Below are positions 31,943 through 41,300 of a DNA stretch of 64,000 nucleotides, piece by piece. The notes beneath the pieces were generated by a model that had not been told where the DNA came from, did not search any database, and saw only the letters and a list, made by a program, of their open reading frames with translations. Position numbers and translations under genes: made by a program. The DNA comes from Bacteroidaceae bacterium (lineage in GTDB: Bacteria; Bacteroidota; Bacteroidia; Bacteroidales; Bacteroidaceae): assembly GCA_030843315.1 (NCBI GenBank), contig JAUUPT010000015.1, forward strand, positions 5,666 to 69,665. Reading direction: 5' to 3'. Position 1 is the stretch's first letter, and each line of letters starts with the position of its first letter.

Positions 31943-33211
31943 TCATTTATCACTTATCACTGTTATCACTTTCTTCGTCCCCTCATCTACTCTAAATCGA
32001 TTGTCCGCCCGTTCTCCCACCAGCCAGATGATATCATCGCCGCAGCAGAGCACCCATTGCCGTTCTTTGCGCAAAAGGGAGAACTTGCGGTCGGTCAGAT
32101 AATCGCTTACTTTTTTCCGCCCTTTCATGCCGAAGGGCACGAATGTATCTCCTTGCTGCCAGAGGCGTAATGAGAGGGAATGCCGTAGTTTGTCCGCATC
32201 GAAGCAAGCTGTGTTCCTATCCCGTGGAATCACAAAGTCGGGAGTATATTCATACTCTTTCATCGTTAAGTTCGGTTTCGTAGCTTCTTGCAGCGGCTCT
32301 ATCAGCAGCAGTTCCCGGTCTTTGACGACGCGCCAGCAGGTGCTGGCAAAGACTTTACCCGGCTGTCCGCTCAATGCCCGGTATATGTCTTTCACCTGGG
32401 CGGCATTGAATCCCAGCGGATACAATATTTCAAACAGTACTGTTTCCGGCGCCGTCTCTTGCAACAAGGTATGGATGCGTATGCCTTCGGGAGTTAGTAT
32501 TCGCTTTTTTGCTTCTTCTATACCTCTTTTATATATAGAGGCTGCATCTTCCAGATGTTCCGCCGTTTTCAGAATACTTTCTTTTACTGCGGGGTTGATC
32601 TCCTGCATCATGGGTAGCAGATTGAGCCGTATCTTGTTGCGGGTATATTCGTCTTGCAGGTTGGTGCTGTCCGTCACGTAGCTTTGTCCGAGGCTGTCCA
32701 GATAGTCTGTTATTTCTTTCCGGTCCAGGCAGAGTAGGGGACGTGCTATTTTCCCGTTCCGGGGCTGTATTCCCCGCAGTCCGTTGATGCCGGTTCCCCG
32801 GATTAGATTGAGCAGAAACGTTTCCACGCTGTCGTCCCGGTGGTGTGCTACGGCTATTACTGCTGCACCACATTTCTCCCGTACTTCTTCAAACCAGCCG
32901 TAGCGCAATTCCCTCGCAGCCATTTCGATAGAGATATGCCGTTCCTTTGCCTCTTTCTCCGTGTCGAAATGAACGATGTGCAAGGGCACTTCCTGTTCCC
33001 GGCATAAGCTGCGCACAAACTCTTCGTCCCGGTCGGATTCCGCTCCGCGAAGATGAAAATTGCAGTGGGCTGCTTCGCAGGTATATCCTAAGTGCAGGAG
33101 CAGGCGCAACAACGCCACCGAGTCGGCTCCTCCACTCAGTGCCACCAGCACTTTGTCTTCTGCTGTGAAGAGTCTGTGGTGGTCAATATATTGTGCTACA
33201 TGAGATTTCAT
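31943..33211 (-). CDS. tilS: tRNA(Ile)-lysidine synthase TilS
   Basis: A 422-residue enzyme with the PP-loop VALSGGADSVALLRLL near residue 23, AVAHHRDDSVETFLLNLIRG near 125 and the C-terminal TilS domain (SLRLWQQGDTFVPFGMKGRKKVSDYL). It puts lysine on C34 of the minor tRNA-Ile so that it reads AUA and is charged with Ile; essential in most bacteria. ATG 33211 is used, not the earlier one: a TATCTTTGC box (complement of 33217-33225) ends only 5 nt before it, so the transcript has almost no leader. Confidence 0.95.
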   Translation of the reverse strand: MKSHVAQYIDHHRLFTAEDKVLVALSGGADSVALLRLLLHLGYTCEAAHCNFHLRGAESDRDEEFVRSLCREQEVPLHIVHFDTEKEAKERHISIEMAARELRYGWFEEVREKCGAAVIAVAHHRDDSVETFLLNLIRGTGINGLRGIQPRNGKIARPLLCLDRKEITDYLDSLGQSYVTDSTNLQDEYTRNKIRLNLLPMMQEINPAVKESILKTAEHLEDAASIYKRGIEEAKKRILTPEGIRIHTLLQETAPETVLFEILYPLGFNAAQVKDIYRALSGQPGKVFASTCWRVVKDRELLLIEPLQEATKPNLTMKEYEYTPDFVIPRDRNTACFDADKLRHSLSLRLWQQGDTFVPFGMKGRKKVSDYLTDRKFSLLRKERQWVLCCGDDIIWLVGERADNRFRVDEGTKKVITVISDK

Positions 33212-33249
33212 ATTTTGCAAAGATATACATCTTTCTCAACATAACATCG

Positions 33250-36138
33250 CTATCGCTTACACAAACTTCGGAAATCGCAGTACTCGCACTTTTTCGTATC
33301 TTCCGTCTGGCTGAAAGTCTCTTCCTCGTTGTAAATCTCTTGCAGCAATCCTTGCAGGCGTTCGCGGAACTCGTCTTCGTAGAAGGCGAAGTTGTTGACC
33401 GGCGTTTTGGCTTGCCGCGGTGCTCCTATTTCGATGACCGGGGAGTAGTTTTCGGAAGCTGCCCGGTGGATGTAGAGCAGGGAGGGGGCTACCTTCAACG
33501 GCTGCCGGCGGCATAGGATGGCGGCATAGAGGAAGGTTTGGAAGATGTAGCTGGGGCGGTTGTCGGCAGGGGTGAAGAGCTGCTCGATGCTTTCGGGCGT
33601 CTTGGGCGTACCTCCGGTTTTGTAGTCTACGATGCGCAGGGTATCATCCTTGCTGTCCAGGCGGTCTATGGTGCCGCCTATTTGCAGGGTGAGGGCGCCT
33701 TGCGGGGTGGAGATTTCCATCACTTCCCTTACTTCCTGCTCCATGCCTTCCATGCAGAAGGGGGCGTATTGCAGGTCGTTGCGCAGCAACTGGCGCAGGT
33801 AGGAGGCGATGACTTTGGAGTGGATGAGCTGCGTGCCGTTGTACTCCGGTTGCTCCGTTGCCGGCAGGTGGAAGAGTTTCTCTTTGAAAGCATTGTCTAC
33901 ATAGGTCTGAAGGCGGACGTCGTTCTTCAACAGTTGCTCCAAATCCTCTTTCCGTATTTCTTTTCCATTGGCAGTGAGGTCATGGTACACCAACTCGGCG
34001 GCATAGTGGAAGATGGTTCCGAACAGGGCGGAATCTATCTCGGCACTCACTTCTTCGGGCGCTTTCAGTCCGGCAACGTAGCGGTAGTAGAACTTCAGAC
34101 GGCAATCGAGGTAGGCGTTCAGAGCCGACGGGGAGAAGTAGGCGCGGGGGTGCCGGTGTATGTCGTAGGCACTATGCATCTGTGCCAGCATTTCTGGTGT
34201 CTTGACGATGTTGATGTTCCGGCTCGACTGGGGCGACTGTCCGGCTTCGAGGTACTGGCGGCGTATGTCGTGCGGAGACTCTACAAGGAATTGCAGCATG
34301 AAGCGGGACATCTCGCCACGGTTCAGCCCGTCGGAAGAGGTGTTGTACAACAAGGTGACGTTCTCCGCCCGCTGGATGAGGCGGTAGAAGTAGTAGGCAT
34401 AGACGGCATTCTTGTGCTCGATGGTGGTCATGCCGAAGGCGCGCCGCAGGTTGTAGGGGATGAAGGAGGAATCGCCGCCCGCCTTGGGCAACTGCCCTTC
34501 GTTGAGGGAGAGCATGATGAGGTTGCGGAAGTCGAGGTTGCGCGTTTCCAGTACGCCCATCACCTGCATACCGATGGCGGGTTCGCCGTGGAATGGGATG
34601 TTGGCGGAGGTGAGCAGGCGGTTCAGCAGACGCTTCAGGGTATCTATTCTCACACCGGCAAGATCGCCGGTTTCAATGAGGCTGACGAGGCGGTTGATGA
34701 GGGTGTAGCTCTTGAACAACGATTCGCGGTAGAGCTGGTTGAAGATGTCTTCGGCATCCTTCTCCTGGCGATAGACCACGGCTACCAGGCGAAGCAGGTC
34801 GGTGAGGTAGCGGCAGAGGGCGGCAATGCCGTTCTGCGGGGTGAATATCTGTTCCAGAAAGGCGTCCTGCTTCAGTTCCGAGGGGAGGGGGTAGAAGCGG
34901 TTGTCTTTTGTCAGTTGGCGTTCCAGGGTCTCGGCGGCAGAGGAAAGCTGACGGGTGTAGGGGTGTTTCAGCAGAGCGAGCACGGTTTCGTAGGAATACC
35001 GGCCGGTGCCTGCATGGTAACCGGTAGTTTGCAATTCCATCAGTGCATTGATGAAACTATAGACAGGTGTCTGTGCCAAGGGAAATCCCATAGTGATGTT
35101 GACGTTCTTCACCTCCGAAGGGATGGAGTGGAGGACGGGCAGCAGCAGGGCTTCGTTGCAGAGGACGACGGCGTTCTCCTTTTCCTTCGTTCCCCCGTCG
35201 AGCCCTAATCCGCGTATCCACTCCGGGAGGTAACGTGCCTGGGCATTTTCCGTAGGGGCGGAGATGAAACGTACGTTCTTCGGTCGGCGCAGGACGTCGA
35301 AGGCGGTTTCGGGCAGTTGGTTGGGAAAAACTGCGAGGTTGCGGAGGATGAACTCGCCCGCTTCGTGGGTGTAGGGAGGCTGTTGCTCGCGGGGCAGGCG
35401 GGTGTAGAAGATGTCGTAGTCCCAGTAGAACATAGCTTTCCCGGCATCTTGCAGCAGCTGGAAGAAGCGGGTTTCCACCCGGTTCAGCACGTTGAAGCCG
35501 ACGAAGACGTAGCGGTCATAGCGCAGGCGGTCGGGGACGAGTTGCTCCATGACTTGTCGGTACATCATGCCTTCATAGGCGATGCCGAGCTCGGAGAGGC
35601 GGGCACGGTAGCGGCGGTAGATGTCTCCCAGCTTGTCCCAAAGAGAGATGAACTTGGCTTTCAGTTCGGTGCGCCTTTCGATGGAGAAGTTCTGGAAGAA
35701 CTGCCGGATGGCTTCTTCCTGCTCGGGGTCGAGGAAGTCATAGTCGTCCATGATGTTCTTCAAGTCTTGCAGGTTGGAGAAGAGGCGGTCGGCATCCACC
35801 AGGTTCTTGTCCACGTCGTCGAAGTCGCTGATAAGCAGTTCGCCCCAGAAGTAGAAGTCGTCCAGTGTCTCTTCACTATGGGTTTCTTCGCGAAAGACCT
35901 TATAGAGTTCGCACACCAGGCGAATGGGGTCGCCCGGCTTCAGGGGCGATAGCTGGCGGAACAGTTCGCTGATGCTGACGTAGGCGGGCGACCATAGCGG
36001 GCGGGCGGACTGCGCGGCGAGGTATTCGTTGAAGAACAGGCTGGCGCGCTTGTTAGGGAAAACGATAGCGGTGCGTGAGAGGTCGCTGCCTATCTTCGTG
36101 TAAAGGTCTTGGGCTACGAGTTGGAGGAATGTTTCCAT
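33250..36138 (-). CDS. AddB-like PD-(D/E)XK nuclease protein
   Basis: A 962-residue protein opening with METFLQLVAQDLYTK and TAIVFPNKRASLFFNEYL, the AddB-type broken helicase start without a Walker A. The C-terminal nuclease has the DYKTGG motif near 870, and four Cys that can hold a [4Fe-4S] cluster: DCRLKFYYRYV near 690 plus CEYCDFRSLC at the extreme end. This matches AddB. With the AddA-like protein encoded 2 kb upstream it would form the double-strand-break end-resection enzyme. The genes are separated here by the DUF4469, Cys-rich and radical SAM genes, which is unusual; addA and addB are normally adjacent. Confidence 0.82.
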   Translation of the reverse strand: METFLQLVAQDLYTKIGSDLSRTAIVFPNKRASLFFNEYLAAQSARPLWSPAYVSISELFRQLSPLKPGDPIRLVCELYKVFREETHSEETLDDFYFWGELLISDFDDVDKNLVDADRLFSNLQDLKNIMDDYDFLDPEQEEAIRQFFQNFSIERRTELKAKFISLWDKLGDIYRRYRARLSELGIAYEGMMYRQVMEQLVPDRLRYDRYVFVGFNVLNRVETRFFQLLQDAGKAMFYWDYDIFYTRLPREQQPPYTHEAGEFILRNLAVFPNQLPETAFDVLRRPKNVRFISAPTENAQARYLPEWIRGLGLDGGTKEKENAVVLCNEALLLPVLHSIPSEVKNVNITMGFPLAQTPVYSFINALMELQTTGYHAGTGRYSYETVLALLKHPYTRQLSSAAETLERQLTKDNRFYPLPSELKQDAFLEQIFTPQNGIAALCRYLTDLLRLVAVVYRQEKDAEDIFNQLYRESLFKSYTLINRLVSLIETGDLAGVRIDTLKRLLNRLLTSANIPFHGEPAIGMQVMGVLETRNLDFRNLIMLSLNEGQLPKAGGDSSFIPYNLRRAFGMTTIEHKNAVYAYYFYRLIQRAENVTLLYNTSSDGLNRGEMSRFMLQFLVESPHDIRRQYLEAGQSPQSSRNINIVKTPEMLAQMHSAYDIHRHPRAYFSPSALNAYLDCRLKFYYRYVAGLKAPEEVSAEIDSALFGTIFHYAAELVYHDLTANGKEIRKEDLEQLLKNDVRLQTYVDNAFKEKLFHLPATEQPEYNGTQLIHSKVIASYLRQLLRNDLQYAPFCMEGMEQEVREVMEISTPQGALTLQIGGTIDRLDSKDDTLRIVDYKTGGTPKTPESIEQLFTPADNRPSYIFQTFLYAAILCRRQPLKVAPSLLYIHRAASENYSPVIEIGAPRQAKTPVNNFAFYEDEFRERLQGLLQEIYNEEETFSQTEDTKKCEYCDFRSLCKR

Positions 36139-36148
36139 ATTGGCTATG

Positions 36149-36958
36149 TTAGTGGTTTAAAGTTGGATAATTCAGGGTCGGTGGGGATAGAGGGGTGTTC
36201 TCCTTCTCTACTACTCCCAGCACCTTCAGCGGTGTCTGCGTGGTGTACTCTGCCGCCTGCTTCATGGGCGTGGGATTGGTGGTGCATTGGCTGACGACGC
36301 GTATGAGGTATTCGCCCTGCGGCAGGTCCGGCGGGGCAAGGGCGATGATGCGCTTGCGGGTGCAGACGACGAGTTCTTCGGGGCGGATGTGGAGGCGTTC
36401 GTCTCCGGTGGCGGCGTCGATGAGGTAGACGCCCCGCTGGGGCAGGTCGCCATTCATCAGCAGCATACGGCCGCGCAGGGTGAAGGTGCGCCCGGGCGTC
36501 AGACGCTCGTTATGGGTGTGGCTGGCGGTATCTTCCACATCGCTGACGGAGAGGCGGAGGCCGGTGCCGCTCACTTCATGGAAAAGCGGGTCGGCAAGTA
36601 CTGCTTTCAGTCGCGCACCGGGGGTGTAGCGCACGGTGGCGATGTTCTGTCGGCGGGCTTCGGGGTCGGTGCGGTCGGGGTTCCAGATGCCCGTCACGGT
36701 GGGGGTCAGGGTACCTATCAGGGTGCTGACGGCAGAGCCTTCGAGAAGGCAGTCTTCGGCTTCATTCAGCAATACTTGTGCGGCGGCACGCAGGGTCTCC
36801 GGGTTCAGTCCGCAACCGCCTCCGTCGGTGGCGCGGGCTATCAGGTCGTCCAGCGTCAGGGTGCGGGCAATTATTGCTTTGGGATAGAACACATCTTTCT
36901 GGTCGGTGTAGTTGGAGCGTATCAGTCGCACGTTCCATTCAGCTCTCTTCTTGCTCAT
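36149..36958 (-). CDS. HU-like DNA-binding protein with DUF4469 domain
   Basis: A 269-residue protein. The first 125 residues fit the HU-like DNA-binding fold of Bacteroidales (EWNVRLIRSNYTDQKDVFYP, then TLDDLIARATDGG and VSTLIGTL). The second part fits DUF4469, an Ig-like domain (TLRGRMLLMNGDLPQRGVYL and PPDLPQGEYLIRVVSQ). The role is unknown; binding to DNA is a fair guess. It starts 20 bp... more exactly 33 bp downstream of a palindromic 22-bp tandem array, like the other HU-like gene of the window, and ends 10 bp before the AddB-like gene, so both are likely on one transcript. Confidence 0.82.
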   Translation of the reverse strand: MSKKRAEWNVRLIRSNYTDQKDVFYPKAIIARTLTLDDLIARATDGGGCGLNPETLRAAAQVLLNEAEDCLLEGSAVSTLIGTLTPTVTGIWNPDRTDPEARRQNIATVRYTPGARLKAVLADPLFHEVSGTGLRLSVSDVEDTASHTHNERLTPGRTFTLRGRMLLMNGDLPQRGVYLIDAATGDERLHIRPEELVVCTRKRIIALAPPDLPQGEYLIRVVSQCTTNPTPMKQAAEYTTQTPLKVLGVVEKENTPLSPPTLNYPTLNH

Positions 36959-36968
36959 GCTTCAATGC

Positions 36969-37087
36969 TGTATTGGGTTTATATCTTCACAAAGATAAGT
37001 ATTTATCTTTATAAAGATATGTTTTTATCCTGCTAAAGATATAAATTTATCTTCATAAGGATATTTGTTTATCTTTAGGAGGATATG
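36969..37087. repeat. 22-bp palindromic tandem array upstream of the DUF4469 HU-like gene
   Basis: Units beginning AAAGATA or AAGGATA occur at 36991, 37013, 37035, 37057 and (degenerate) 37079, an exact 22-bp period, with a half copy from 36969. Each unit has a palindrome of the type AAGATAA-nnn-TTATCTT. On the - strand several units carry TATCTTTA or TATCTTTG, close to the -7 promoter consensus, so the array overlaps the promoter of the gene. Confidence 0.88.
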
Positions 37088-37141
37088 GACTAAGTGCGGG
37101 CTACTGCCGGCTGAATCTTACAGGTACCGTGTACTTCACAT

Positions 37142-37690
37142 TCACGGCTTCTCCCCGGTAACTTCAAACGTTTCATCACCGCTGTAACCGATGTCTCCAT
37201 CGAGCGGTCCCCGCAATTCTCCCTGAGTCTCTTCTTCTGCTTCTATGATACCCTCTATTTCCTCTCCGGGCGGAATCTCGCCTGCCATTCGAAGCTCGGT
37301 CGGCAGTGTCGGGGTCGTGTCGGGCATTTGCACCTCTATCGTATCCACACAGATGTCCCCTATCAATAAGGTACTGTCACTCTGGGCGTCAGAGTCGTTC
37401 ACCGTTACCTGATTGCCGCCTTTGTCCGCCTGCTGGTTGCATGAAGTCATTGCACTCCCGGCGGCCACTAATCCTGCTGATATGCCCAACAGCGTAATCG
37501 CTTTTCCTGCCGTGCGCCTGCGTTCCAACTGCTGCTCCAGATAGCGCACTTCTGCCTCGCACTTGGGGCAGGTGCCCCGGCAGTCGCCTTTATACTGGCA
37601 TTCGGAGGTGATGTACTCGATGTCGTTGGCTTCGGCAATCTGCCGGCGGATGTCTTTCAGAATTCTGCAAGTCTGCTTTCCTCGTGTCAT
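37142..37690 (-). CDS. Cys-motif membrane-anchored protein of unknown function
   Basis: A 182-residue protein in three parts. A basic helix of 26 residues leads to a CQYKGDCRGTCPKCEAE motif (C-x5-C-x3-C-x2-C) near residue 31, likely a metal or Fe-S site. A membrane segment follows near 62-80 (AITLLGISAGLVAAGSAM), then an acidic tail of about 100 residues without Cys motif. The Cys part would face the cytoplasm and the tail the periplasm. Its ATG overlaps the stop of the radical SAM gene (ATGA), so the two are translated together. A role as partner or target of that enzyme is possible; no function is known to me. Confidence 0.7.
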   Translation of the reverse strand: MTRGKQTCRILKDIRRQIAEANDIEYITSECQYKGDCRGTCPKCEAEVRYLEQQLERRRTAGKAITLLGISAGLVAAGSAMTSCNQQADKGGNQVTVNDSDAQSDSTLLIGDICVDTIEVQMPDTTPTLPTELRMAGEIPPGEEIEGIIEAEEETQGELRGPLDGDIGYSGDETFEVTGEKP

Positions 37691-38331
37691 GGTGTTTTGA
37701 TTCTAGGTGTTTTATAACTAAATAAGTCGAAGCGGGACAGTCCCATCGCTTCCAACTGATGCATACTGCTCTTTCGGCCCTTTTCCGTGTTGTAACCGGG
37801 GATGAGGGGGATGCGCACGGTGATGCTGTCTTGGCGACCGCTGTCCGTTAGTAGCCGGAGGTTGTGCAGCACCGCTTCGTTGCTTTTGCCCGTATATCGT
37901 TGGTAGATGTCGGCATTCATATCCTTGATGTCGACAATATAGCGGTCTATTACCGGAAGCAGTCGCTCGATATGCTCTTGCGGCACGTTGAGAGACGTCT
38001 CTACCGTCAGCAACCAGTCTTTGCCGCAAAGCTCCCGGAAGTGGCGGATAAACTTGCTGCGCAGGCACGGTTCCCCACCTCCAAAGGTTACGCCGCCCCG
38101 TGTGGCAAGAAAGTAGAGCGCATCGGCCTTCACTTCCTCGTAGAGCGTCCGGCTGTCGATTAGCCTGCAATCTTCCTCATTCTCCAGAGACTGCGGATTC
38201 AGGCAATAACGGCAACGCAAAGGGCAGCCGTGGAAAGCGACGAGCGTACTGACGCCTTCACCGTCCGTCTGCAAGCGGTGGCGGTTGATGCCGATGATGG
38301 GGGCACTATCTCCCTGGGCTGCTATGTTCAT
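37687..38331 (-). CDS. Short radical SAM protein, activase-like
   Basis: A 214-residue radical SAM protein with the motif FHGCPLRCRYC near residue 32 (C-x3-C-x2-C), the SAM-binding GGVTFGGGEPCL near 80 and a long ETSLNVP stretch near 113. It resembles glycyl-radical-enzyme activases (PflA/NrdG-like) but lacks the ferredoxin insert of the longer ones, and no glycyl-radical enzyme is nearby. Start ATG 38331 overlaps the stop of the AddA-like gene (ATGA), and its own stop overlaps the next start the same way. The real substrate is unknown; the coupled Cys-rich protein is a candidate. Confidence 0.82.
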   Translation of the reverse strand: MNIAAQGDSAPIIGINRHRLQTDGEGVSTLVAFHGCPLRCRYCLNPQSLENEEDCRLIDSRTLYEEVKADALYFLATRGGVTFGGGEPCLRSKFIRHFRELCGKDWLLTVETSLNVPQEHIERLLPVIDRYIVDIKDMNADIYQRYTGKSNEAVLHNLRLLTDSGRQDSITVRIPLIPGYNTEKGRKSSMHQLEAMGLSRFDLFSYKTPRIKTP

Positions 38332-41300
38332 ACTTTCTCTATTATTTCTTCTTCCACATACCACAGGTAGCCGCTGATGTTGGGGGCGGCGTAGCCCATG
38401 CGGACGAGGAGTTGCATATATCCTTGCACTTGTTTGTTGTACTTCTTGTTGGGCTTGCCGAATTTGAAGTCCACCACTACAATCTCGCCGTTGCGCATCA
38501 TCACGCGGTCCGGTCGGCGGGTACGGAGTTCACCGTTCTCCTGCCAGATGATGTCGCACTCGTTGAAGAGCGTCCATTCTCCCGAATACCAGTCCTTGAC
38601 TTGGGGCAGGGAGAAGGCGCGGGTAGTGAGCCGGCGTATTTCTTCTTCGGTTTCGGTGCGGCCGATGATGCCTTCGAATACAAGGCGGTTGATGGCGTCG
38701 TCTATATCGGCTTCCGTCCCGATGGCGGAGAAGAGGGTGTGGAGCAGGCGGCCGCGGTTGATGAAGCGCTGGCTGGACTCGGACTCATCCACTCCGGCAA
38801 TGAAGTCGGCGGAGCGGTTGGACTGGCGGAATTCGATGTCGTGGAGCATGCTTTCCATGTGGACGGGGAGTTTGGCGGGTTTCTGCGCCAGTTTGTTGGC
38901 GGCAGGGAGTTCCGTGGCGGATGCGCTCTGCACGGCGGACGGACAGAGTGCTCCGCTTTCGTAAATGGCGGCTTCCCTGTCCCAACTGCCTTCGCCCTGG
39001 CCTGCTATGCGTGGCAGCGTGTTGGCAAGGAGTTCGGAGACGGTGCCTCGTTGCTCCTTCTTGCTCCAAAGGATAAGGTTCTTTCCGGCGCGGGTGAAGG
39101 CAACGTATAGCAGGTTCAGATTGTCAACCCACAGTTGCAGGCGTTCGTGGAGGTAGTCCGGACGATAGACGGATTCCGCCATGGTGGTGGAGTAATTTAC
39201 AGGAACAAGGCTGATGGCGTTGTAGGGCGCTTCGGCAGGGGCGCACCACACAAGCTGGTTATTTGTTTCGTTCTCCAACTTCCAGTCGCAGAAGGGGATG
39301 AGCACGGTGTGGAATTCCAACCCTTTGGATTTATGGATGGAGAGGATGCGGATACCATCGACCTCGCCGCTGGGAATGTTCTTGTTGCATAACGTCTCGT
39401 CCCAGTAACGGATAAAGCTGTCCAGCTCGGAGGAGTTGCTTTGCAGGTATTCGGTGACGGCATCGAAGAAGGAGAAGAGGTAGGCATCCTGCTTTTCGAT
39501 GCGGCTCATGCCGAACAGGCTGAACAGTTCTTCCAGCAGTTCGTAGAGAGGCATCAGGCGCAGCGCTTCGATGCGGGTGATGAATGCTTCGGGGAGCTGC
39601 TTTTCGGGATGTTCCGTCAATATGCTGTTCAAATCAGTTTCTCCTTCCGTCTCTTCCGTAATTTGCAGTTTGTAATTTGTAATTAGCGCCGCCTTTGCAA
39701 TCCTGTCTTTCGGGTTCGACAGATAGCGCAGTGCATCCATCAGCATACAGAGTGCGAGAGAAGCATCCAGCCGGAAGGCTTCGTCGGATACTATGGGCAG
39801 ATGCAGTTCCTTGTCGAAATAGTCAGCGATAGGGGGAATGTTCTTGTTCTTGCGCACAAGGATGGTGATGTCATTCTGTTGTACGCCGGCTTGCAGTAAG
39901 TTCTCCACTTCTTCGCCCAGGGCAAGGAGTGTCTGTTCGGTATAGTTGTGTTCCTCGTCCGGTTCCAGGAAGGCGGCTTTGACGTAGCCGCGCTTCTCGC
40001 TCTTTGGCGATTCCTGGGCTACATCGGCGTAAGCACGTTTCAAGGGGAGGCAGTCTTCTTTCAGTTCATCCAGGTGCAGGGTGTTGAGGTAGTCTACCGC
40101 AGCCGCGAACAGTTGGTTGTTGAAGCGGATTACGTTCGTCTCGCTCCGGCGGTTGGTTTTCAGGGTTTCCACACGAACGGGGAAGGGGAAGTTGAGTTGG
40201 GATTTCTCTTCTCCGAGGCTGTTCAGTATGCCCCAATCTCCGTTTCGCCAACGATAGATGGACTGCTTCACGTCTCCCACAATCAGACTGTCAGCTCCTT
40301 GCGAAAGGCCTTCGAGCAGCAGCAGGCGGAAGTTATCCCATTGCATTCGGCTGGTGTCCTGAAACTCGTCGATCATGACATTGCGTATGTTGGCGCCGAT
40401 TTTTTCGAATACAAACGAGGAATCGCCTTCGCGCACCAGCTTGTGCAGCAGGGCGTTGGTATCCGATAACAGGAAGCGGTTGTGCTCCCGGTTGAGGGTA
40501 CGCACTTCTTCGTCTATATGATTGAGCAATTGCAGTTTGTTGAGGTGTTGCAGTGAGAGGCGGCAACTGTTTATCGTCCGGCTATTCTGGGGGCGCAGCC
40601 GTTCGGCGTCTTGTAGCAAAGGCATCAGGCTGCTTTCTGCCAGACGGATAATATCGTCCTTGCGGGCGGATGTTTTCGTTGCCCAGTTCTTGGCATCTGC
40701 CAGGCTGTTTTGCAGAGTGGCGTTCAGCACGTCTTTGTCGGACAGTTTGCCGTCGCGCAGCTTGCGGAAGTAACTGCCGATGCCGCGGGCGCCTCCTTTC
40801 AAATCTTCGGGGACTAGGGCGTGCCCTTCCAGTTCGCCTTCAAACTGGTCGTAGAAGCCTTTCATCTGTTCCAGGGCTTCTGTTTCCAGTTCGCGCAGTA
40901 CGTCGCGGTAGAGTTTGAGGGTGCCGGGGGTGCGGAGACATTCGCGCAGGGCTTCGCCGCGCTCAATGTAACTCTCGTCGAAGATGTTCCGCCCGAAGCT
41001 CTTTACTTCGTTCGATACATTCCAGCGTTTGTCGTCGGCAATGCGTTCGTTGATGTAATCCAGCAACCATGCCAGTACGGGGGAGGTAGGAGTTAGCTTT
41101 TCGATGAGGCTGTCTACGGCATCACTCAGTACTTCGGCATTGTTCAGTTCGATGTTCAGATTAGGGCTTAGTTCCAGTTCGCGGGCAAGGTTGCGCATCA
41201 CGGACTGGAAAAAGGAATCGATGGTTTCTACCCGGAAGCGGCTGTAATCGTGCAGCATATATTGCAATGCCATTCCAGCGCGGCGGCGCAGCTCCTCATC

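Noticed and set aside
33538..35208. 556-codon open frame on the + strand
   Set aside because: Antisense to the AddB-like gene, which has full motifs; the frame is low in Lys/Asn and rich in Val/Gly as expected for a shadow of G+C-rich coding DNA.
36969..37087. CRISPR array
   Set aside because: Same reasons: tandem palindromic units without unique spacers.
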